Shown: one piece after another, positions 1 through 5,619 of the stretch
How the letters are laid out: every line of letters begins with the position of its first letter
How positions within the stretch are numbered: position 1 is the stretch's first letter
DNA from: an uncultured Sphingomonadaceae bacterium
Lineage (GTDB): Bacteria > Pseudomonadota > Alphaproteobacteria > Sphingomonadales > Sphingomonadaceae
Length of the DNA stretch: 5,619 bases
Assembly (NCBI GenBank): GCA_938016505.1
Contig: CALLWN010000234.1
Coordinates: 1-5,619 of the forward strand
Direction: 5' to 3'
Translations under genes and position numbers: made by a program
The notes under the pieces: model-generated
What the model was told of the DNA's origin: nothing
The model's database searches: none
The model's input: the letters and a program-made list of their open reading frames with translations, nothing else

Positions 1-47
1 CCGAGGATCTGCTGGATCCGGGCCCGCCCCCGGTTGAGCCAGCTCAT
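1..47 (-). CDS. accD: Acetyl-CoA carboxylase carboxyltransferase subunit beta, N-terminal fragment (runs off the left edge)
   Basis: An ATG at 47-45 on the minus strand opens a frame reading [16 protein letters not shown] up to the window edge. The opening MSWL(N/S)R followed by a basic helix is the usual start of alphaproteobacterial AccD, upstream of its Cys4 zinc ribbon. AccD pairs with AccA to transfer the carboxyl group from biotin to acetyl-CoA, making malonyl-CoA for fatty acid synthesis in the cytoplasm. The start overlaps the trpA stop as ATGA, so translation is probably coupled to trpA; no Shine-Dalgarno sequence is visible just upstream. The trpA-accD order is common in alphaproteobacteria. 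Only 16 residues are visible and the zinc ribbon is outside the window, so the call rests on the N-terminal signature plus context. Confidence 0.8.
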   Translation of the reverse strand, partial: MSWLNRGRARIQQIL

Positions 48-922
48 GCGGCAAGCCGGCGCGGCGCGGCGCGAACTGCAGCCGCAAGCGACGCGACAAA
101 CGCCGCCACCTCGCCTGGAATGTCGTTCGCCCCGCGCGCCGCCGCCGCGCCGACGAGATCGACGATCGCCGAACCCACCACCACCGCATCGGCATGGGCG
201 GCAATGGCTGCCGCCTGCTCGGGGGTCCGCACCCCGAAGCCGACTGCGACCGGAAGCCGGGTCGCTGCCTTGAGCCGTCCGACCGCAGCCGCCACCTCCG
301 CCTCGGCGGCGCTGTTCGCGCCCGTGATCCCGGCAACCGCGACATGGTAGAGAAAGCCCGAAGCGCCCGCGAGCACGGCAGGCAGCCGGCGGGCGTCGGT
401 CGTCGGCGTTGCCAGCCGGATGAGGTGGAGCCCGTGGGCGCCGAGCTGCGGCGCGACCTCGTCAGCCTCCTCGGGCGGCAGGTCGACGAGGATCACACCG
501 TCGAGCCCGGCGGCAGCCGCGTCGCGGGCGAAGCGGTCGGGGCCATAGGCCAGCACCGGGTTCACATAGCCCATCAGGATGACGGGCGTGTCGGAGTCCC
601 GCCCGCGAAAGGCTGCGACAATGGCCAGCAGCTTCGCCAAGGTCACGCCTGCCCCGAGCGCGCGGAGGTTGCCGGCCTGGATCGAGGGGCCGTCGGCCAT
701 CGGGTCGGAAAAGGGCATGCCAAGCTCGATGATGTCGGCCCCGCCCGCGACCAGCGCGTCGAGGATGGCGGGCGTCAGCTCGGGCGAAGGGTCGCCGCCG
801 CACACGAAGGTGATGAGCGCGGCGCGCGGCGCAACGGCCTCGAAGCGGCGGGCCAGGCGGTCGCCGATCCCCGGGCGGTCGCCGATCCCCACGCGGTCGC
901 TGATCCCCGGGCGGTCGCGCAT
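44..922 (-). CDS. trpA: Tryptophan synthase alpha subunit
   Basis: TrpA cleaves indole-3-glycerol phosphate to indole and glyceraldehyde 3-phosphate and passes indole to TrpB through the internal tunnel of the alpha2-beta2 complex. The product is 292 aa, a TIM barrel with all the landmarks. The catalytic Glu is E66 in [17 protein letters not shown] and the catalytic Asp is D77 in the same stretch. Also visible are MGYVNPV (117-123), AVAGITGA (195-202) and the phosphate-binding GFGVRTPEQ (228-236) and VVVGSAIV (247-254). I chose ATG 922-920 because it overlaps the trpB stop as TGATG, with AGGG a few bases upstream; a longer frame back to a GTG at 982 only reads through the trpB 3' end. Residues 3-22 are a six-residue repeat ([20 protein letters not shown]) encoded by an 18-bp tandem repeat. 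The family normally begins close to the LARRF that follows, so this is a lineage-specific extension of about 20 residues. The C-terminus is Ala/Arg rich and ends in TGA. Confidence 0.97.
   Translation of the reverse strand: MRDRPGISDRVGIGDRPGIGDRLARRFEAVAPRAALITFVCGGDPSPELTPAILDALVAGGADIIELGMPFSDPMADGPSIQAGNLRALGAGVTLAKLLAIVAAFRGRDSDTPVILMGYVNPVLAYGPDRFARDAAAAGLDGVILVDLPPEEADEVAPQLGAHGLHLIRLATPTTDARRLPAVLAGASGFLYHVAVAGITGANSAAEAEVAAAVGRLKAATRLPVAVGFGVRTPEQAAAIAAHADAVVVGSAIVDLVGAAAARGANDIPGEVAAFVASLAAAVRAAPRRLAA
857..919. repeat. 18-bp tandem repeat, about 3.5 copies, in the 5' end of trpA
   Basis: On the plus strand the unit gcggtcgccgatccccgg occurs at 857-874, 875-892 (ending ac instead of gg) and 893-910 (ctg for ccg inside), then a partial gcggtcgc at 911-918. 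The length is a multiple of three, so the trpA frame is kept and the protein gains a DRxGI(S/G) motif per copy. The copies have begun to diverge, one giving DRV for DRP. It lies immediately after the trpA start codon, where copy-number change would alter only the N-terminal tail. It is not a CRISPR array because there are no spacers. Confidence 0.9.
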
Positions 923-2139
923 CACAGGCCCTGGCCCAGCGCCTCGGCAGCAGTGAAGATGTCCTTGTCGCCCCGGCCGCACAGGTTCATGAGAATGATC
1001 CGGTCGGCCGCCATCTCGGGCGCCACCTTCGCCACATGGGCGAGCGCATGCGCGGGCTCGAGCGCGGGGATGATCCCCTCGACCCGGGCGAGCATGGCGA
1101 AGGCCGCGAGCGCCTCGGCGTCGGTCACGCTCTCGTAGCGGACCCTGCCGATGGCGTGGAGCCAGGCATGCTCAGGCCCAATTCCCGGGTAGTCGAGCCC
1201 GGCCGAGATCGAGTGGGCATCGAGGATCTGGCCGTCGGCGTCCTGCAGCAGATAGGTCTTGTTGCCATGGAGCACGCCTGGCCGGCCGCCAGCGATCGAG
1301 GCGGCATGTTCGCCGCTCGAAAGCCCGTGGCCGGCCGCCTCCACGCCGACCAGCTCCACGGGGTCGTCGAGGAAGGGGTGGAACAGGCCGATCGCGTTCG
1401 ACCCGCCGCCCACTGCCGCCACGCACATGTCGGGCAGCCGCCCCTCGGCGGCGAGCATCTGCGCCTTCGCTTCCTCGCCGATCACCGACTGGAAGTCGCG
1501 CACCATCTCCGGATAGGGGTGCGGGCCGGCGGCCGTGCCGATGATGTAGAAGGTGTCGGCGACATTGGTCACCCAGTCGCGCAGCGCCTCGTTCATCGCA
1601 TCCTTGAGCGTCCTCGAGCCGCTCTCGACCGCACGAACCTCGGCGCCAAGCAGGCGCATCCGGAACACATTGGGCGCCTGGCGCGCCATGTCGCGCGCGC
1701 CCATGTAGATGACGCAGGGCAGACCGAAGCGCGCCGCGACCGTCGCGGTCGCCACGCCATGCTGGCCCGCCCCGGTCTCGGCGATGATCCGCGTCTTCCC
1801 CATCCGCCGCGCCAGCAGGATCTGGCCGAGGCAGTTGTTGATCTTGTGCGCGCCGGTGTGGTTGAGCTCGTCGCGCTTCAGGTAGATCTTCGCCCCGCCG
1901 AGGTGGCGGGTGAGCATCTCGGCGAAATAGAGCGGGCTGGGGCGCCCGACATAGTGGGTGAGCAGATGGTCGAACTCGGCGCGGAACGCCGGGTCGGCCT
2001 TCGCTGCCCGGTAGGCCGCCTCGAGGTCGAGGATGAGCGGCATCAGCGTCTCGGCGACATAGCGGCCGCCGAAGGCGCCAAAATGGCCGCGCGCGTCGGG
2101 TCCGCTGCGCAGGGACTGGGAGGGGTCGCGATCAGCCAC
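922..2139 (-). CDS. trpB: Tryptophan synthase beta subunit
   Basis: TrpB is the PLP enzyme that condenses indole from TrpA with L-serine to give L-tryptophan. It is 405 aa, close to the usual length of about 400. The PLP-binding lysine is K99 in [11 protein letters not shown]. The active-site glutamate is E121 in AETGAGQHG, the phosphate-cup GGGSNA is at 244-249, and the C-terminal CGRGDKDIF is at 387-395. In Salmonella TrpB the residue contacting the PLP ring nitrogen is a serine (SGRGDKD); here it is C387, a substitution I recall from other alphaproteobacteria, so it is unlikely to be a defect. The start is GTG at 2139-2137, preceded at 6 nt by AGAGAGG. It overlaps the trpF end by 8 nt. An upstream extension to a GTG at 2232 would bury 100 nt in trpF and shows no TrpB-like residues. 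The stop TGA overlaps trpA by 1 nt, which fits the 1:1 stoichiometry of the complex. Confidence 0.97.
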   Translation of the reverse strand: MADRDPSQSLRSGPDARGHFGAFGGRYVAETLMPLILDLEAAYRAAKADPAFRAEFDHLLTHYVGRPSPLYFAEMLTRHLGGAKIYLKRDELNHTGAHKINNCLGQILLARRMGKTRIIAETGAGQHGVATATVAARFGLPCVIYMGARDMARQAPNVFRMRLLGAEVRAVESGSRTLKDAMNEALRDWVTNVADTFYIIGTAAGPHPYPEMVRDFQSVIGEEAKAQMLAAEGRLPDMCVAAVGGGSNAIGLFHPFLDDPVELVGVEAAGHGLSSGEHAASIAGGRPGVLHGNKTYLLQDADGQILDAHSISAGLDYPGIGPEHAWLHAIGRVRYESVTDAEALAAFAMLARVEGIIPALEPAHALAHVAKVAPEMAADRIILMNLCGRGDKDIFTAAEALGQGL

Positions 2140-2779
2140 GGCCCGCCTCTCTAAGGAAGGCGGCAATCTTCGCAAGCGACTTGATGCCGGGCGCGTCCTC
2201 GACTCCGGAGGCAACATCGACAAAGTCCGCACCGGTCGCGCGGATCGCCGCGGCCACCGTCGCGGGCGTCAGCCCGCCGGCAAGGATCCACGGAACCGAT
2301 GGCCGCGCCTCGGCAAGGATCCGCCAGTCGAAGGCAAGCCCGTGGCCGCCGCCGAACGCCGCGCCCTCGGGCGGCTTCGCGTCGAGCAGCAGCGCATCGG
2401 CATGGGCGAAATCGCGCTCGAGGGCGCGGATGTCGGCTGCGGTCCTCACTCCGGCCGCCTTCCACACCGCAAGGCCGAACCGCGCCTTCAGCTGCGCCAG
2501 CCGTTCCGGGCTCTCGCGGCCGTGGAGCTGGATCGCGCCGATCCCCGCCGCAACGCCCGCCGCAATGAGCGCGTCATCGGCATCCTGGAACACACCGACA
2601 CACAGCGGCCCCGCCCCGCGGGCGCGGGCCCGGGCGATGAGCGGGGCGGCTGCGGCCGGCGCCACGAAGCGCGGGCTCGCTGCCACGAAGTTGAAGCCGA
2701 GCGCGTCGGCGCGCGCGGATGCATCCACGGCCGCGGCGGTCGAAAGACCGCAGATCTTGACCCGCGTTGCCCCGGCCAC
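2132..2779 (-). CDS. trpF: Phosphoribosylanthranilate isomerase
   Basis: TrpF performs the Amadori rearrangement of N-(5-phosphoribosyl)anthranilate to CdRP, the third-last chemical step of tryptophan synthesis. The product is 215 aa, a normal single-domain TIM barrel. The catalytic general base is C10 in VKICGL and the general acid is D133 in LLDAKPP. Other family landmarks are IQLHGRES (83-90), GGHGLAFDW (144-152), ILAGGL (165-170) and VDVASGVED (187-195). The strand-2 motif usually written NFxxKSPR reads NFVAASPR here, without the lysine. The start is GTG (2779-2777), 2 nt after the pyrF stop; no strong Shine-Dalgarno is visible, so re-initiation or coupling to pyrF is likely. It overlaps trpB by 8 nt. 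There is no fused TrpC domain, so TrpC must be encoded elsewhere. Confidence 0.96.
   Translation of the reverse strand: MAGATRVKICGLSTAAAVDASARADALGFNFVAASPRFVAPAAAAPLIARARARGAGPLCVGVFQDADDALIAAGVAAGIGAIQLHGRESPERLAQLKARFGLAVWKAAGVRTAADIRALERDFAHADALLLDAKPPEGAAFGGGHGLAFDWRILAEARPSVPWILAGGLTPATVAAAIRATGADFVDVASGVEDAPGIKSLAKIAAFLREAGRG
2146..2152 (-). promoter_or_regulatory. Ribosome binding site for trpB (AGAGAGG)
   Basis: On the minus strand AGAGAGG lies 6 nt upstream of the GTG at 2139 and inside the last codons of trpF. It is one of the clearer Shine-Dalgarno matches in the window. It decides the GTG start for trpB over the much longer alternative reading frame. Confidence 0.65.
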
Positions 2780-2781
2780 GC

Positions 2782-3465
2782 TCAGCCGCCAAGCTCCGCT
2801 GCAATCGCGGCGGCCGCCGCACCCGGGTCGTCCGCCTGCGTGATCGGCCGCCCGATCACGAGCAGCGAGGCGCCGGCGGCGATCGCTGCGGCAGGGGTCA
2901 TCACCCGCTTCTGGTCACCCGTGGCGGCCCCGGCCGGCCGCACCCCCGGCACCACCAGCAGCGCCTCGGGCCAGGCCGCCCGCAGCGGCCCCACCTCGCG
3001 CGGGGAGCAGACGACCCCATCAAGCCCGGCGGCGCGGGCGAGCCCGGCCAGCCGCAGCACCTGGGGAGCGACACCGCCGTCCACCCCCGCCTCGGCCAGG
3101 TCGGAATCGTCGAGGCTCGTCAACACCGTCACGGCCACCACCCGGGTCGCGGGCGGCGCGGCATCCCGCGCAGCCGCCAGCATCGCCCGCCCGCCGGCGG
3201 CATGCACGGTGAGAAGCGCCGGGGCGAGCGGCGCCACCGCCCGGACCGCGGCTGCCACCGTGTTCGGGATGTCGTGGAACTTGAGGTCGAGGAAAAGCGG
3301 CAGACCGCATTCGCGCATGACGAAGCGGGTGGTGGCAAGCCCGTTGCGGCAATACCATTCAAGGCCCAGCTTCACGCCGCCCAGATGGGGCCTCGCGGCA
3401 GCGATCAGCGCCCGGGCGCGCGCCGGCTCGGTCGTGTCGACCGCGAGGAAGAGCGGCCCTGCCAC
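2782..3465 (-). CDS. pyrF: Orotidine 5'-phosphate decarboxylase
   Basis: PyrF decarboxylates OMP to UMP, the last step of de novo pyrimidine synthesis. The product is 227 aa, the usual length for the short bacterial class. The catalytic Asp/Lys network is present: D10 in LAVDTT, K32 in GVKLGLE, and D60, K62 and D65 in LDLKFHDIPNT. The phosphate-binding elements VVPGVRP (171-177) and LVIGRPIT (202-209, with R206) and the DQKRVMTP loop (184-191) are intact. The start is GTG (3465-3463), 7 nt after the lapA stop; residues AGPLFLAVDTT follow exactly as the family begins. I see no clear Shine-Dalgarno. It lies between lapA and trpF; both TrpF and PyrF act on phosphoribosyl intermediates that derive from PRPP, but the pairing is probably genomic context rather than a shared mechanism. 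Confidence 0.97.
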   Translation of the reverse strand: MAGPLFLAVDTTEPARARALIAAARPHLGGVKLGLEWYCRNGLATTRFVMRECGLPLFLDLKFHDIPNTVAAAVRAVAPLAPALLTVHAAGGRAMLAAARDAAPPATRVVAVTVLTSLDDSDLAEAGVDGGVAPQVLRLAGLARAAGLDGVVCSPREVGPLRAAWPEALLVVPGVRPAGAATGDQKRVMTPAAAIAAGASLLVIGRPITQADDPGAAAAAIAAELGG

Positions 3466-3472
3466 CGAAGGC

Positions 3473-3930
3473 TCAGGTGCCGGGCGGCGGCGGCGCCTGC
3501 GGGATCGCCTGCGGCGGAATCGGCTCCGGTGCGGGCGTCGGCGTTGCCGCGGCCGGCGTTGCCGCGGCCGGCGTTACCGCGGCCGGCGGCCGCAGCAGCT
3601 CGACCCTGGCCTGCTCGAGCTCGGTGCGAAGCCCGGCCACCTCCCGGTCGAGCTTCGCGATGTGGCGGCGCATGAACAGCTTCTGGGTGCGGGTCCACAG
3701 CGACATCGGCACATAGACAATGGCGAGCATGAGCAGGATGAGGATCGGCAGGCGCAGGTAGACGGTGGTGTCCGGCCAGACCGTCACCCCCACCTTCTCG
3801 GCATTGGGCAGCACGGTGCTGCCCGGCGAGAGGAAGCCCGCCCCGCTCATGACCGAGAAACGCCAGTTGGCAACCGCGAACAGCACGAGGCCAACGGCGA
3901 GCAGCAGCAGCAGGAACCAGCGCAGGTTGT

Positions 3931-3934
<4 letters not shown>
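3473..3934 (-). CDS. LapA-domain inner membrane protein
   Basis: This is a 153-aa protein of the LapA (lipopolysaccharide assembly protein A, DUF1049) type. It has a first membrane helix at about residues 4-23 (RWFLLLLLAVGLVLFAVANW), a roughly 35-residue loop, a second helix at about 60-80, and a short basic charged helix at 91-114 that could form a coiled coil. It then ends in a Pro/Ala tail (117-153) made partly of PAAAT repeats. In E. coli, LapA works with LapB to control LpxC turnover and LPS supply; a role here is inferred from architecture only. The start is TTG (3934-3932), overlapping the cinA stop as TTGA. It has the best ribosome binding site in the window (GGAGGG, 6 nt spacing), and the N-terminus matches family style, so the TTG is credible. 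A LapA-family gene next to pyrF/trpF is usual in sphingomonads as far as I recall. Confidence 0.82.
3543..3587. repeat. 15-bp tandem repeat, 3 copies, in the 3' part of the lapA-like gene
   Basis: The plus-strand unit gttgccgcggccggc occurs at 3543-3557 and 3558-3572, then as gttaccgcggccggc at 3573-3587. It encodes the PAAAT/PAAVT repeats in the cytoplasmic Pro/Ala tail. Each unit contains the palindrome ccgcgg and could form small hairpins. The unit length is a multiple of three, so the frame is preserved. Confidence 0.88.
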
Positions 3935-4798
<864 letters not shown>

Positions 4799-4800
<2 letters not shown>

Positions 4801-5500
4801 GGCATTGCCCTATCAGCGCCCGGCGCCTAAATCCACTCGGGTGACCGGGATCGATCTCGACGAACGCACCATCGTCATCCACGATGCCGAGGGCTTTGCC
4901 GGCATGCGCCGGGCGGGGCGGCTCGCCGCCGAGGTGCTCGACATGCTCGTCCCCCATGTCCGGCCCGGGGTGACCACGCTCGCGCTCGACGGCCTTGCCC
5001 ACGCCTTCATCCTCGACCGCGGGGCGGTGCCGGCCACCATCTTCTACCGCGGCTACTCCCATTCGCTGTGCACCAGCATCAACCATGTCATCTGCCACGG
5101 CATCCCGTCGCAGAAAGCGCTGCGCGAGGGCGACATCGTCAACATCGACGTGACCGTCGTGCTCGACGGCTGGCATGGCGACACCAGCCGCATGTATTTC
5201 GTCGGCGAAGTGCCGGTGAAGGCGCGCCGGCTCGTCGACCTCACCTTCGAGTGCATGTGGCGCGGGATCGAGGCGGCACGCCCCGGCGCCCACCTCGGCG
5301 ACATCGGCCACGCGATCCAGACCCATGCCGAGAGGAACCGCTGCTCGGTGGTGCGCGATTTCTGCGGCCATGGCCTTGGCCGGCGCTTCCACATGGCCCC
5401 CAATGTGGTGCACGCCGGCCGGCCGGGCACCGGGCCGGAGCTCGCGGCCGGCATGTTCTTCACCATCGAGCCGATGCTCAATCTCGGCCGGCCCGACTAG
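4799..5500 (+). CDS. map: Type I methionine aminopeptidase, reading frame interrupted by an in-frame amber stop
   Basis: MAP removes the initiator methionine from nascent proteins and is normally essential when single copy. From ATG 4799 the frame gives 233 residues before TAG at 5498-5500. Nearly all signature residues are present: H100 in CHGIP, metal ligands D117 (NIDVT) and D128 (GDTSRMY), H191 in FCGHGLG, H198 in FHMAP, and E224 in FTIEPM. The fifth metal ligand, the Glu of SAQFEHS, lies after the stop, so the 233-residue product should be inactive. The frame continues open past the TAG and encodes the missing C-terminus to the window edge, about the normal family length of 270-275. Possible causes are a recent nonsense mutation, an assembly or sequencing error, suppression, or the decay of a redundant copy. 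The start overlaps the divergent cinA start by 2 nt. No Shine-Dalgarno is visible upstream, and the frame extending left to a TTG at 4604 is only cinA antisense. Confidence 0.88.
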
Positions 5501-5619
5501 AAGATCCTGGAAGATGGGTGGACCGCCGTGACCAGGGACCGGTCGCTGTCGGCCCAGTTCGAACATTCGGTCGGAATCACGGAGGATGGCGTGGAAGTCT
5601 TCACCCTCTCCCCGGCCGG
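5501..5619 (+). pseudogene. map: C-terminal continuation of map after the amber codon (runs off the right edge)
   Basis: In the same frame as map, immediately after TAG, the sequence reads [20 protein letters not shown], then EHS, and continues through [15 protein letters not shown] to the edge. This is the ordinary MAP C-terminus. If the TAG counts as residue 234, the final metal-binding Glu is residue 255 in SAQFEHS. No frameshift or missing base is needed to align it, and codon use is as GC-rich as upstream. The lesion is therefore a single codon, and there is no sign of further decay in the visible part. The natural stop is outside the window. Confidence 0.85.

Noticed and set aside
923..982. 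An upstream GTG start for trpA at 982
   Set aside because: The extra 20 residues are only the trpB 3' end in another frame. The ATG at 922 is placed exactly at the trpB stop, as expected for coupled trpBA.
1036..2154. Plus-strand open frame of 372 codons opposite trpB, and a similar one at 194-1138 opposite trpA
   Set aside because: Both mirror the codon structure of trpB and trpA on the other strand and show no motif or ribosome binding site.
5498..5619. Pyrrolysine, selenocysteine or programmed readthrough at the map amber codon
   Set aside because: MAP is not a known pyrrolysine protein, and UAG is not the selenocysteine codon. No downstream stem-loop is evident in the visible 119 nt, and a mutation or sequence error is simpler. 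It is kept only as a remote option under the main finding.

Overview
This 5.6 kb window is a dense, very GC-rich (roughly 70 percent by eye) stretch of bacterial chromosome. It looks alphaproteobacterial and most like the Sphingomonadales. That placement is an inference from the gene order cinA-like / lapA-like / pyrF / trpF / trpB / trpA / accD and from the protein style; no phylogeny was run. All six complete minus-strand genes end in TGA.

Minus strand, read from right to left: a CinA-type molybdopterin-binding-fold protein (4800-3931), a two-pass LapA-domain membrane protein (3934-3473), pyrF (3465-2782), trpF (2779-2132), trpB (2139-922), trpA (922-44) and the first 16 codons of accD (47-1, cut by the window edge). 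Junctions are tiny or overlapping: a 4-nt TTGA overlap, gaps of 7 and 2 nt, an 8-nt overlap, a 1-nt TGATG overlap and a 4-nt ATGA overlap. This is almost certainly one translationally coupled operon. It combines the last steps of tryptophan synthesis (PRA isomerase and the two tryptophan synthase subunits) with the final step of UMP synthesis, and runs into the carboxyltransferase beta subunit of acetyl-CoA carboxylase. There is no room for a trp leader or attenuator inside the run.

Plus strand: from 4799 to the right edge lies a type I methionine aminopeptidase (map), divergent from cinA. The two start codons overlap by 2 nt in the tetranucleotide CATG, so there is no intergenic promoter space at all. 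The map reading frame has an in-frame amber codon (TAG, 5498-5500). The frame stays open afterwards to the window edge and encodes the rest of a normal MAP C-terminus, including the last metal-binding glutamate. This is the most notable observation here.

Three short in-frame tandem repeats lie at the ends of coding regions: 18-bp units at the 5' end of trpA, 15-bp units near the 3' end of lapA, and 18-bp units at the 5' end of cinA. They add low-complexity tails to otherwise ordinary proteins. I see no RNA gene, mobile element, CRISPR array or convincing terminator. Apart from the map lesion, the repeats and the missing divergent promoter, this is an ordinary housekeeping region, and I do not see an undescribed defence or mobile system in it.
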